Assembly (NCBI GenBank): GCA_938011325.1 | Contig: CALLUD010000006.1 | Coordinates: forward strand, 186,001-250,000 | Direction: 5' to 3' | DNA length: 64,000 nt | DNA from: an uncultured Spartobacteria bacterium | Lineage (GTDB): Bacteria > Verrucomicrobiota > Verrucomicrobiia > Chthoniobacterales > JAATET01 | Shown: piece by piece, positions 55,038 to 63,890 of the stretch | Position numbering within the stretch: the first letter of the stretch is position 1 | Layout: every line of letters begins with the position of its first letter | Notes under the pieces: generated by a model | What the model saw: only the letters and a program-made list of their open reading frames with translations | The model's database searches: none | Told to the model about the DNA's origin: nothing | Position numbers and translations under genes: made by a program

Positions 55038-58000
55038 TTATCTCCGCCGCTTCATGCTCCATGCGGTGGCGGTAAGGCCGAAACCGAGAAGCAGGACGGT
55101 GGCCGGCTCGGGGATGGCGGCGAAGTTGCTCAGCAGCACGTCGCCGTTCGCGTAGTCGTAGGTGATCGTGAACGAGCCGACGACCTCCGAGTCGCCTTTC
55201 CATGCGAGGACGCGCGCGCCATCGGGCAGACCGGCAAACGTGCCGACGAGCGACTCACCATCGAGGATCTCGTAAATCACATCCGGCAACGGCATCCAGT
55301 TCGGGCTCACCACGAGCCGGATCTCGCCGTCGAGGGTGATCGTCTCCGCGACGAGCGTGCCGAAGCCGTAGAGGTTCATGCCGAGGAGTCCGCCATGGAT
55401 CGTCGTAACGCCGTCGGCCGCCAGCTCGACCGCGCCGGTGACCTCCACCCAGCTGCGGATGTCGAGGACGCCTTCGTTGCGAAGCACGCCCTTGCCGCCC
55501 AGCACCAGCTCGGCTTCCTCCATCTCGAGCGAACCGGTGTTCACGAGCCCGCCTTTGAGTTCCAGATGATGACCGAGCAGGCGAAGTCTGCCTTCGTTGC
55601 GGCTGAGGCCGCGGAGCGCATTCGATCCGTTGTTGGAGTCCTGGATCGAAATCGCCTTCCCGGCCAGCGTGAGCGAGGCTCCGGCTCCGATGGTTTCAAT
55701 GTGTGCGCCCTTCCACGCGAGCACGACGGGATTCGGATCGGAGGAAACGATGTCGATCGTGCCGCCGGTCAATGTCGTGCCCACCTGCTGGGCAAGCGCG
55801 CCATTGATCTCGAAGCGGAGCGGATCGCCAAACCCCGGGCCTTGAAGCTGAAGGTTGCCCGACACCGAAAGGTCGCCCTTCGTCGTGAAGCTGCTCGTCA
55901 CAGCGAGCTGTCCGTCGATGGCCTCCAGATTCGCGAGCGCGGATTCGCCCGTGGTCGAGTTGGTGAGTTTGCCGTCGAGGAACAGGTTGATGGCCGCGTT
56001 CTCCCCGATGCGACGAATGTCAAAGTCGGTCGCGCTCAGCTCGCCGGTCAGCCAGTAGGTGCCGCCGGTGAGTTCGCCCTCGGGCGTGAGGTTGCCCATG
56101 CGACCGGTGACGACGAGTTTCGAACCTTCCCAGGCCTCGAGCCAGCCTTCGTTGGTGAAGTCGCCGGCCACCGTGACGTTCGCGGCCTGCAGGTTGATGG
56201 AACCAATGTCGCCGACCGCAAGATTCCCCGAAAAGGCGAGGTCCTGGTTGGTCAACCGCAGCTCGCCCTGCACCTCGCGCAAATTCCGCAGCGCGTTTTC
56301 GTGCGTCAGCCGATCGCGAAGGACGGAGCCGGCGCCATCGAGAATCACGGTGGCGTTTTCGCCGATGACCTCGATGTCCGCGCCGTTCCATTCAAGCACC
56401 GTTGACGATCCGCTCGAGCTGCTCACGCGGTAACTCCCCGCCGTGAGCACGCCGCCCTGCAGCTGCGCCAGCTCGTTCCTGACGGTAAAGAGGGCCCCGT
56501 CCTCGACGGACACGCTCCTCTCGTTGTCGAGGACGCCGGAGACGGTCACCGTGAGATCCCTGTCGAGGCCGATGATTCGCGTCGTCCCGCTGTTCGCGAA
56601 TCCGCCCATGACTTCGAGCGAGCCATTACCCACGAGGTCCAGAGTCGCCCTCTGGGTGAGGTCGCCGCCGATCCATGCCGAGAACGAGCCGGCCTCTCCG
56701 TCGCGAAGAATGGTCTCTCCCTCGTTCACAAAGTTCCCGGAAACATGCAGCGTCGTCTCGCCGTTCATGACGAACGAGCCCGACTGCGTGAAGTTGCTCC
56801 ACGTGGTGACGTCGATCTTGTCCCAGCCTTTGTCGCCGACCTTGAGGCTTCCCGTGTTCACGATGTCGCCCTCCACGGTGAGCGCGCCGGCGCCATCCAT
56901 CGTGAACTCCCCGGCCTGCTCGAATCGGCCATCCACCGTCACAAGAACGTCGCTGCCCCAGTAGAGGCCGACTCCGGTGGTGCCCGTGTTTGTGAAATCG
57001 CCCTTCACGTCGAGTGCGTTCTCCCCATCCAACTCCAGCTTGCCGGCCTGTTCGAGATTGCCGGCCACCGCGACGCTTCCGTTGTCCGAATAAAACGAGC
57101 CGCTCGCGCCGATCTTCAGGTCTCCCGAGAGATCGGTCTGCTGCCCGATGAGTCGCAGGCTGCCATTCACCTCGCGCAGGTTCCGCAGCGCGTTGTCACC
57201 CGTGACCCGGTCACTCATGCTCGCGGAGGCGCCATCGAGAACGATGGAGGCTTCCTCCCCGATCACGTGAATGTCCGCGCCGGTCCACCGGAACAGGGCA
57301 AACGAGTCCCGCTGCGCGACCACCCGGTAGGTCCCCGCAGTGAGCACGCCATCCTGCAGCTGCGCGAGACCACCTTCCACCGTAAAGGACACCTCGGACG
57401 GATCGGGCGAGCGACCATAGGTCGAGATCAACAGCTCGCCCGTGTTGTCGAGAACGCCCCCCACCGTGATGGCAAGGCTCTCCACACCCGCCGGGGATCC
57501 CTGGCCACGCCCGTTGTAGAACCGGGTCTCGCCCGTGTTCACAAAGTCGCCCGCGACGTCGATCTCGCCCTGCCCCTCCACCTCGAACGTCCCGCTCTGC
57601 TCGAAGTTGCCACCGACGGTCATCTCGACGAGGCTCACGCCTCCGGAAAAACGCGTGATGATGCTCGTTTCCCCGGAGTTGAGGAAATCCCCTCCCACCT
57701 CGATCGAGCCGGAACCCCTGAACGAGAGCCTGTTCCCCTGCTCCACGTCGCCGCCAAAGGTGACCGCATACGTGCCACCGCCGGGAGCATCCACGAGCGC
57801 GAACCCGGTGTTCACGAACCGGCCCGTCACCTCGAGTTCTCCGTCCACCTCGAACCGGCCAGCCTGCTCGAGATCCCCGTTCACCTCGCCGGAGTTCAGG
57901 GTCACGTCCCCGGTTTCGCCGATCTTCAGGGCATTGAAGACCGTGTGGTCGGCGACGCCCAGGAGTCCATTCACCTCGCGCAGATTGCGCAGCGCATTCT

Positions 58001-59390
58001 CACCCGTCTCGCGATCGCGAATGCCCCCTCCCCTTCCAACAAACACGGCCACCCCGGTGCTGATCACCTCGATGTCCGCGCCCTTCCATTCCAGGATCGC
58101 CGTCGCATTTCCATTCGCGTAAACGGAGTAATCGCCCGCCGTGAGCACGCCGTTCTGCAGTTGCCCGAGCCCTCCCTGAATGGAAACAGTCGTCACGGTC
58201 TCCTTGCCGGAATCCTCCGAAGAAAACACAGTCAGGCGGCCCGTGTTATCCAGGTCGCCCGCCACCATCGCGGTGAGCGACCCGGCATAGAAATTTGCAA
58301 AGGTCACGTAGCTCGTATTGACGAGATCGCCGCCAATCTCCACCGAGCCTTTGGCATTGACGGTGAGTTCCCCCTCCTGCCGGAGATCACCGCCGATCTT
58401 CAGCGCCACTTCGCTCTCGGAATAGGTGCCGAAGTTCATCATGCCCGAGTTCACGAGATGGCCTGTGACATCGATGGATCCACTGCCATGGAACTGCATG
58501 TCGCCGGTCTGCTCGAAATCGCCGCCGACGGTGAGCGAAAAGGTGATCTCATCCTCGAAAGCGACCCCGAAAGAAGACTTCCCGGAATGCACGAAATTCT
58601 CCGCGACCGTGATGGAGCCCTCCTCCCGGATGCGGAGGTTTCCGCCCTGCTCGAAGCGCCCATCGACATTCACCGTCGCGTTCTTCAGCTCGACCGTGGA
58701 ATTCTTCGTCGTCGCAAGGCTGCCGGCGAAGTCGTAGTCGCCCTCCTGCAACTTCAGCTCCCCCCGCACCTCCTGGAGTCCGGCAAGCGCACTGTCGCCG
58801 CTCACGCTGTCGCGCAGCCGGCCGGCGCCGCCGGTCACCGTGAGCGAGCCATCCGCGCCGATCGTGTGAATGGCCGCATCCTTCCATTGCACGTAGTCTC
58901 CAGCCCCGCCCGCGACCTCGAGCTTGAATTGGTCAAAGACACCGGTGGCAAACGCAGCCACCGAGCCGAGATCCACCTGCGAGTCGGTGACGGACAAAAC
59001 GAGCCTGCCCGGACTCCACGGAACATCGCCGCTCAGCGTCGTCCCACCGGTCACCGTAAGCGCGGCATCCGTCACGACCAGGCGGCCGCGCTCGAACGCG
59101 AGATTCCCGATTGTGACCTCCGCGCCCTCGAGCGTGACCGTGCGAAGCACGTCCGAGCTCCACGCATCGATGCGCGCATTGAAGGAATCTTCACCAACGT
59201 TGTTGGGCACCCCGGCGGACCAATTCGGCGCGTCCATCCAGTTCCCGTTGCCTTCCGCGATCCACTCGGTGTCGATCTCCACCGCCCGCGCGGAAAGGGC
59301 GGTCAGCACGCAGGCTGCAATCGCAAAGCTTCGCGAATTCCACACGGCACACCTGCCTTTCCGACGGGAACGACTAACATCTCTCTTCAT
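55038..59390 (-). CDS. Giant repetitive beta-helix PEP-CTERM protein
   Basis: A 1450-residue protein from the ATG at 59390, followed by a signal peptide (SFAIAACVLTALSARA); the longer frame to 59510 adds nothing recognisable. After an opening block (WIAEGNGNWMDAPNWSAGVPNN), like the start of autotransporter-type beta-helices, follow about six modules of 200-260 residues, each built from the same phrases: LQ(D/N/G)GVLTAG.Y, (W/E)NGADI.VIG, D.(V/L)T..NALRNLREVNG, then alternations of EQ.G and VNTG. Such a pattern indicates a right-handed beta-helix surface fibre. The C-terminus has a PEP-CTERM sorting signal (AAIPEPATVLLLGFGLTATAWSMKRRR). A surface or matrix protein, role unknown. Confidence 0.8.
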   Translation of the reverse strand: MKRDVSRSRRKGRCAVWNSRSFAIAACVLTALSARAVEIDTEWIAEGNGNWMDAPNWSAGVPNNVGEDSFNARIDAWSSDVLRTVTLEGAEVTIGNLAFERGRLVVTDAALTVTGGTTLSGDVPWSPGRLVLSVTDSQVDLGSVAAFATGVFDQFKLEVAGGAGDYVQWKDAAIHTIGADGSLTVTGGAGRLRDSVSGDSALAGLQEVRGELKLQEGDYDFAGSLATTKNSTVELKNATVNVDGRFEQGGNLRIREEGSITVAENFVHSGKSSFGVAFEDEITFSLTVGGDFEQTGDMQFHGSGSIDVTGHLVNSGMMNFGTYSESEVALKIGGDLRQEGELTVNAKGSVEIGGDLVNTSYVTFANFYAGSLTAMVAGDLDNTGRLTVFSSEDSGKETVTTVSIQGGLGQLQNGVLTAGDYSVYANGNATAILEWKGADIEVISTGVAVFVGRGGGIRDRETGENALRNLREVNGLLGVADHTVFNALKIGETGDVTLNSGEVNGDLEQAGRFEVDGELEVTGRFVNTGFALVDAPGGGTYAVTFGGDVEQGNRLSFRGSGSIEVGGDFLNSGETSIITRFSGGVSLVEMTVGGNFEQSGTFEVEGQGEIDVAGDFVNTGETRFYNGRGQGSPAGVESLAITVGGVLDNTGELLISTYGRSPDPSEVSFTVEGGLAQLQDGVLTAGTYRVVAQRDSFALFRWTGADIHVIGEEASIVLDGASASMSDRVTGDNALRNLREVNGSLRLIGQQTDLSGDLKIGASGSFYSDNGSVAVAGNLEQAGKLELDGENALDVKGDFTNTGTTGVGLYWGSDVLVTVDGRFEQAGEFTMDGAGALTVEGDIVNTGSLKVGDKGWDKIDVTTWSNFTQSGSFVMNGETTLHVSGNFVNEGETILRDGEAGSFSAWIGGDLTQRATLDLVGNGSLEVMGGFANSGTTRIIGLDRDLTVTVSGVLDNERSVSVEDGALFTVRNELAQLQGGVLTAGSYRVSSSSGSSTVLEWNGADIEVIGENATVILDGAGSVLRDRLTHENALRNLREVQGELRLTNQDLAFSGNLAVGDIGSINLQAANVTVAGDFTNEGWLEAWEGSKLVVTGRMGNLTPEGELTGGTYWLTGELSATDFDIRRIGENAAINLFLDGKLTNSTTGESALANLEAIDGQLAVTSSFTTKGDLSVSGNLQLQGPGFGDPLRFEINGALAQQVGTTLTGGTIDIVSSDPNPVVLAWKGAHIETIGAGASLTLAGKAISIQDSNNGSNALRGLSRNEGRLRLLGHHLELKGGLVNTGSLEMEEAELVLGGKGVLRNEGVLDIRSWVEVTGAVELAADGVTTIHGGLLGMNLYGFGTLVAETITLDGEIRLVVSPNWMPLPDVIYEILDGESLVGTFAGLPDGARVLAWKGDSEVVGSFTITYDYANGDVLLSNFAAIPEPATVLLLGFGLTATAWSMKRRR

Positions 59391-59673
59391 ACTGAAATTC
59401 CGGGGCGTTGTAGCAGGTGCGGGGGAACAATCTGGTTCTCCGCCAGCAACGGCCCCGACAGGAGGCTCGACACAAGGGCGTGGCAGATTGCTTCCCGGCA
59501 TCGCTAGCAAGTTTCGTGTGTAAAGTGAAGACGGGAAACGACTTCCAACCGCTGACGCATTCAGTTTGCAGAAGCGACATGCGCGGTGTGACGGCGATGT
59601 CCTTGGGACTCACACGCGTGCAAATGCAGGGACGCGGAGAAACGCCGGGACACGTAAAGAGTATTAAAAATCC

Positions 59674-60537
59674 GTGCTGTCGTCTCCGCCTCCGGCCTCT
59701 CTGCGCTCCGTCAACGGCGGGCGTTGCAGAGAGGAAACGTTCCTGTCATCAATTCGGCTCGTGGTATCGTGGCTCGGGAGACAGACGCTTCGAATTGTCG
59801 CCGGCTTCGGCGATTACGCGCTGTTTACCGGAAGATCCTTTGGCGCGGTGCTGCAGACGCGCCGGCTGCCCCGGCGCGTGGTGCGCGCGGTCTATGAACA
59901 GGGCGGGCTTTGCGTGCCTGTGATCGTGATTGTCGGCCTGTTCACCGGGCTCGTGCTGGGATTGCAGGGTTATTACGTGCTGAACCGGTTCGGCTCGTCG
60001 GGCCTGCTCGGGGCGCTGGTTTCCCTGAGTCTCGTGCGGGAGATGGCGCCCGTGCTGGCGGCACTCATGCTCGTCGGCCAGGCGGGATCGGCGCTCGCGG
60101 CCGAACTCGGCATGCAGCGACAGTCCGAGCAAATCGTCGCCCTCGAAACGATGGGCGTGAACAGCCACGGTTACCTCATTTCGCCGCGATTGCTCGCCGC
60201 GCTGTTCGTCTTTCCGATGCAGACCGCGCTGTTCGTCGCGGTCGGTCTGTGGGGCGGCAGCCTCTCCGGTTCGCTCCTGCTCGGGGTGGAGTCGGGCGTG
60301 TATTGGTCGTCGGTGGAGCGTGCCGTGGACTGGCCCGACGTGCGGGAATGCTTCATCAAGGCCGCCACGTTCGGCCTGCTCACGATCAGCCTCTGCGCTT
60401 TTCACGGCTTTCACGCGCACCGCTGCCGCTCGGCGACGGGATCGCGCGCGGTGAGCACCGCGACCACGACGGCGGTCGTCCAGTCGAGCATCCTCGTGCT
60501 CGCGGCGGATTACGTCATCACCTCCTTTCTCGTCTGA
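59674..60537 (+). CDS. mlaE: Phospholipid-transport ABC permease MlaE
   Basis: A 287-residue permease if started at GTG 59674; the conserved part begins near residue 30 (VVSWLGRQTLRIVAGFGDYALF), so a GTG at 59761 (258 residues) is equally possible. It has the MlaE pattern: VYEQGGLCVPVIVIVGLFTGLVLGLQGYY, LVREMAPVLAALMLVGQAGSALAAELGMQRQSEQIVALETMGVN and the C-terminal segment IKAATFGLLTISLCAFHGFHAHRC. It works with MlaF to move phospholipids between outer and inner membrane. Start 3 bases before mlaF. A hairpin lies across its candidate 5' end. Confidence 0.88.
   Translation: MLSSPPPASLRSVNGGRCREETFLSSIRLVVSWLGRQTLRIVAGFGDYALFTGRSFGAVLQTRRLPRRVVRAVYEQGGLCVPVIVIVGLFTGLVLGLQGYYVLNRFGSSGLLGALVSLSLVREMAPVLAALMLVGQAGSALAAELGMQRQSEQIVALETMGVNSHGYLISPRLLAALFVFPMQTALFVAVGLWGGSLSGSLLLGVESGVYWSSVERAVDWPDVRECFIKAATFGLLTISLCAFHGFHAHRCRSATGSRAVSTATTTAVVQSSILVLAADYVITSFLV
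59696..59734 (+). other. Hairpin holding the Shine-Dalgarno-like GAGAGG near the mlaE start
   Basis: CCTCTCTGC (59696-59704) pairs perfectly with GCAGAGAGG (59726-59734). The right arm contains GAGAGG, a possible ribosome-binding sequence. If mlaE starts downstream, the stem would hide it; if the gene starts at 59674, the hairpin is inside the coding sequence. Confidence 0.35.
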
Positions 60538-60540
60538 ACC

Positions 60541-61344
60541 ATGGTCGCCGCGGAACCCACGCTCCTGCTCGAGGTGAACGACCTTCACAAAACGTTTGGC
60601 GATCAGGTCGTGCTCGACGGCGTAAGCCTCGACGTTCCGCGCGGCAGCGTGTGTTCGCTCGTGGGGCCGAGCGGCACCGGGAAATCGGTATTCCTCAAGT
60701 GCCTCGCCGGCGTGCTCGAGCCGGACTCCGGGGAGATTCTTTTCGACGGCCGCCCGCTTCGTCACGACGACGCGGGAGCATGGGTGGAATTCCGCCGCCG
60801 CTGCAGTTTTCTTTTCCAAAGCAATGCCTTGTTCGACTCGCTGACAGCGATGGAAAACGTCGCGCTTCCCCTCGAGCAGACGACCGATCTCCCCGATCGC
60901 GAGATTCGCGAGCGTGCCCGCGAGGCGCTGCGCCAGCTCGAACTCGAGAAGCACGTGTCGCACTACCCGGCGCAGCTCTCGGGCGGCATGCAAAAACGGC
61001 TCGCCCTCGCTCGGGCGATCGTCACCCGGCCGGAACTCGTCTTTTTCGACGAACCCACGGCCGGACTCGACCCGCTCCGAAGAAACGCGGTATTTACGAT
61101 GATCGCGAAATACCAGCGCCAGTTCGGCTTCACGGCGGTCATCGTCACGCACGATGTCCCGGAGGCCCTTGCCGCCAGCGACCGCGTCGCGCTGCTCCAG
61201 AGCGGGCACATCCATTTCGAGGGAACTCCCGCCGAGTTTGCCGTGTCGGAGGACCCCACCGTGCGCGCCTTTCGCGACAGCGCCGCGGAGCTTGGCAGGT
61301 CCATTGCTGCCATTCGAAGCGAATCTCACGCGACCACTCCATGA
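60541..61344 (+). CDS. mlaF: Phospholipid-transport ABC ATPase MlaF
   Basis: A 267-residue ABC ATPase. Walker A SLVGPSGTGKSVFLKCLAG, Q-loop in CSFLFQSNALFDSLTAMENVALPLEQ (typical of MlaF), signature LSGGMQKRLALARAIVT, Walker B PELVFFDEPTAGLDPL. It drives MlaE. Stop overlaps the mlaD ATG (ATGA at 61341). Confidence 0.93.
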   Translation: MVAAEPTLLLEVNDLHKTFGDQVVLDGVSLDVPRGSVCSLVGPSGTGKSVFLKCLAGVLEPDSGEILFDGRPLRHDDAGAWVEFRRRCSFLFQSNALFDSLTAMENVALPLEQTTDLPDREIRERAREALRQLELEKHVSHYPAQLSGGMQKRLALARAIVTRPELVFFDEPTAGLDPLRRNAVFTMIAKYQRQFGFTAVIVTHDVPEALAASDRVALLQSGHIHFEGTPAEFAVSEDPTVRAFRDSAAELGRSIAAIRSESHATTP

Positions 61345-61817
61345 AGCCAACCAAAGTCGAATATTCCGTCGGGATCTTTGTGCTGATCGGCATAGCCGCG
61401 GTGGCCTATCTGGCGATCCATCTCGGCGCGGGATCGGAAATCGGCGGTCCGACTCATTTGATCGAAGCGCGCTTCACGAATTCCGGCGGACTGCACGCGG
61501 GCTGCAGCGTGAAGCTCGCGGGCGTGACCGTCGGGCGTGTCGAGGACGTCCGCGTTGATCCCGCCGACTACAGCGCGATCGCGACGTTGCGCGTGCGCTC
61601 GGGCATTCCGCTGCCCACCGACACGATGGCGTCGATCAAGACCTCCGGCCTCATCGGCGACAAATATGTCGCGCTTTCCCCCGGCGCCGATGACACGCAG
61701 CTGGAGCCCGGCGCACGAATCACGTTGACGGAATCGGCAGTCGACCTGGAATCGCTGATTGGAAAAATGGCCTTCGGGGAAGCCGAAGCCGAGCCCGCCA
61801 CCACACCCGACCCATGA
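61341..61817 (+). CDS. mlaD: Periplasmic lipid-binding MCE-domain protein MlaD
   Basis: A 158-residue protein from the ATG at 61341: one N-terminal membrane segment (EYSVGIFVLIGIAAVAYLAIHLG), then an MCE domain (LIEARFTNSGGLHAGCSVKLAGVTVGRVEDVRV... MASIKTSGLIGDKYVALSPGADD). It forms the hexameric periplasmic ring that receives lipids for MlaFE. Its length matches MlaD of other phyla. Starts in ATGA overlap with mlaF and stops in ATGA overlap with mlaC. Confidence 0.9.
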   Translation: MKPTKVEYSVGIFVLIGIAAVAYLAIHLGAGSEIGGPTHLIEARFTNSGGLHAGCSVKLAGVTVGRVEDVRVDPADYSAIATLRVRSGIPLPTDTMASIKTSGLIGDKYVALSPGADDTQLEPGARITLTESAVDLESLIGKMAFGEAEAEPATTPDP

Positions 61818-62395
61818 TGTTCCGCCACGCTCCGGTTCCTGCCGCCCTTGTTGTCTTCGCCCTCCCCGCATTCGCCGGCACGGAGGCCGCGCAAAAGATG
61901 CTCAACACCGCCGTGGACGGCGTGTTGAAGGAGGCCTACCGGGCGAAGAGCACATCGGCCCTCGAAAAGGCGGTGCAGCCCGTGTTGCTCAAAACCGTGA
62001 GCTTCGAGGCGATGACCCGCCGCGCCATCGGGCCAGGCTGGCGGCAGTTCTCCGATGCGCAGCGCAAGCGCGCAACGGAGCTTTTCACGAAGCTCATCAT
62101 CCGCACCTACTGCCACAAGTTCACGATCGGTGAAAAACCGAGCATCGACTACAAGACCGCGACCGAGCCCGCGCCGGGCCGCGTGGAGGTCGCCACCACC
62201 GTGCTCTACAAAGGCAAACGCTATCTCGTGACCTACCGGCTCGAGCAGACCGAGGGCTGGAAGATCACCGACATCCTCGCCGAGGGTGTCAGCCTCATCG
62301 CCAACTACCGCAGCCAGTTCAACGCGGCATTTGCCAGCGGCGGACCGGAGGCCGTGCTTCGCGCACTGGAAAATTCCGTCAACAAACAGGAATGA
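61814..62395 (+). CDS. mlaC: Periplasmic phospholipid-carrier MlaC
   Basis: A 193-residue protein with signal peptide (VPAALVVFALPAFA) and the MlaC/Ttg2D pattern: VQPVLLKTVSFEAMTRRAIGPGWRQFSDAQRKRATELFTKLI, then VATTVLYKGKRYLVTYRLEQTEGWKITDILAEGVSLIANYRSQFN. It ferries lipids between MlaA at the outer membrane and MlaD. Linked by ATGA overlaps to mlaD and mlaA. Confidence 0.92.
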   Translation: MMFRHAPVPAALVVFALPAFAGTEAAQKMLNTAVDGVLKEAYRAKSTSALEKAVQPVLLKTVSFEAMTRRAIGPGWRQFSDAQRKRATELFTKLIIRTYCHKFTIGEKPSIDYKTATEPAPGRVEVATTVLYKGKRYLVTYRLEQTEGWKITDILAEGVSLIANYRSQFNAAFASGGPEAVLRALENSVNKQE

Positions 62396-63213
62396 AACTC
62401 CCAACCTCCGCACTCCTTCTCGTCCTCGCGCTGGCCATCGCTCCAGCGCTCACGAGTTGCACCACCGCCCGGAAACGACCGCAAACCCCGGAGTCGCCGG
62501 CAACCACGGGCGCGCCCCCGGCGGACGGCAAGACCGTCGCCTCCGGCGAATACAACGACCTCGACGAATACGAGGTCATCGAGATTCCCGACCCGCTGGA
62601 GCCGGTCAATCGCGTGATCTTCGTCTTCAACGACGGCGTTTACACCTACGTGCTTCGCCCGGTCGCGCGCGGCTACAAGACGGTCGTGCCAAAGGCCGTG
62701 CGGCACAGCTTGAAGAATGTGTTCGAGAACGCGCGGTTTCCCGTCCGTTTCGTGAACAACCTGCTGCAGGCGGAGTTCCATCGCGCGGGCATGGAAACCG
62801 GGAAATTCCTCATGAATTCCACGGTGGGCCTCGGCGGCATCCTCAAGCCGTCCGAGCAATACCCGGAATACGTGGACATCCCACCGGCCGATACCGGCCA
62901 GACGCTCGCCAAATGGGGCATCCCGCACGGCTGTTACCTCGTGCTCCCGATTCTCGGCCCGAGCAGTCCGCGCGAGGCGGTGGGCCTCGCGGGCAACACG
63001 GCGCTCAATCCCGTTTCCTGGGTCGGCTTCTGGTATGGCGGCGGGTTCTTCGTCGGTCCCGACTGGACGATTGCCATCGGCTCGACCCACGCGATGCACA
63101 ACCTTCCCGACCACATCGACACCTACGACGCCGCGACCGAGGACGCGCTCGAGAAATATCTCGCCGTTCGCAGCGCCTGGCTCCAATACCGCGCCGCCAT
63201 GGCGGAAAAGTAG
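62392..63213 (+). CDS. mlaA: Outer-membrane lipoprotein MlaA (VacJ)
   Basis: A 273-residue lipoprotein: signal with lipobox LTSC (residues 19-22), a charged linker, and the MlaA signature DPLEPVNRVIFVFNDGVYTYVLRPVARGYKTVVPKAVRHSLKNVFENARFPVRFVNNLLQAEF, which forms the ring around the lipid channel. GTYLVLPILGPSSPREAVGL-type block (CYLVLPILGPSSPREAV) follows. It removes misplaced phospholipids from the outer leaflet. Its place after mlaC in the same operon is common outside Proteobacteria; no MlaB (STAS) gene is seen in the operon. Confidence 0.93.
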   Translation: MKLPTSALLLVLALAIAPALTSCTTARKRPQTPESPATTGAPPADGKTVASGEYNDLDEYEVIEIPDPLEPVNRVIFVFNDGVYTYVLRPVARGYKTVVPKAVRHSLKNVFENARFPVRFVNNLLQAEFHRAGMETGKFLMNSTVGLGGILKPSEQYPEYVDIPPADTGQTLAKWGIPHGCYLVLPILGPSSPREAVGLAGNTALNPVSWVGFWYGGGFFVGPDWTIAIGSTHAMHNLPDHIDTYDAATEDALEKYLAVRSAWLQYRAAMAEK

Positions 63214-63317
63214 GGCCGTCGGGAAGTCGGCGGAGCCTTGCCTCGATTCGCAGACCACCGGCTGCCTCGCCGGAATCGGATCGAAAAATTCCCCGGAGTC
63301 GGGCTACACTCCCGGGG

Positions 63318-63890
63318 ATGACTTCTACCATGGAAGCACGACCGGTCCGTCTCCGCGACGGATCGACCGCGGTGACGCGTCCGATTTCCCCCGCCGACGC
63401 GCCCTGTCTCACCGCAGGGTTGCGGCGTCTGTCACCGACCGGTCACGCGTATCGATTTCTTCACTACCGGACGCGCTTTACCGAGGCGGAGCTGCATTAC
63501 CTGACGCATTGCGATTTCATCGATCACCTCGCGCTGGTCTTCGCGCCCACCGACGCGGAGGGACGCGAGGTCGATGGCGTGGGAGTCGCGCGTTGCATTC
63601 GCACAAAGGAGGACCCGGAAACCGCGGAGGTCGCGATCGTCTTCGTGGACGAGTGGCAGCGTCGTGGCGCGGGCACCGTTCTGCTGCGACACCTCGCCGA
63701 CCTCGCATTGTCACGCGGCATCCGGCGCTGGAAGGGATTCCTGCTGGAGGACAATCAAGCCGCACTCAAGCTGCTCGCAAAGGTCGGAAAAATCGTGAGC
63801 ACGCGCCGGATAGGTGCCGGCGCGCTCGAAGCGGTTTGCGAGCTGAATCCCTCCGGGGCGGTGATTGCCCCGCCTATTGAAACGCGCTGA
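63318..63890 (+). CDS. GNAT-family N-acetyltransferase
   Basis: A 190-residue protein starting at the ATG at 63318, preceded by GGGG. The acetyl-CoA loop is VDEWQRRGAGTVLLRHLADLALSRGI (Q/RxxGxG/A). N-terminal half: VRLRDGSTAVTRPISPADAPCLTAGLRRLSP, like the GNAT domain attached to acetyltransferases of the Pat/AcuA group that modify proteins, here as a free domain without the NDP-forming part. Substrate unknown. It starts 104 bases after mlaA and is convergent with the last gene, overlapping its end by 17 bases. Confidence 0.8.
   Translation: MTSTMEARPVRLRDGSTAVTRPISPADAPCLTAGLRRLSPTGHAYRFLHYRTRFTEAELHYLTHCDFIDHLALVFAPTDAEGREVDGVGVARCIRTKEDPETAEVAIVFVDEWQRRGAGTVLLRHLADLALSRGIRRWKGFLLEDNQAALKLLAKVGKIVSTRRIGAGALEAVCELNPSGAVIAPPIETR

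Noticed and set aside
56745..59507. A 920-residue plus-strand frame
   Set aside because: Antisense to the giant PEP-CTERM gene, no signal peptide or domain, His/Arg-rich shadow.
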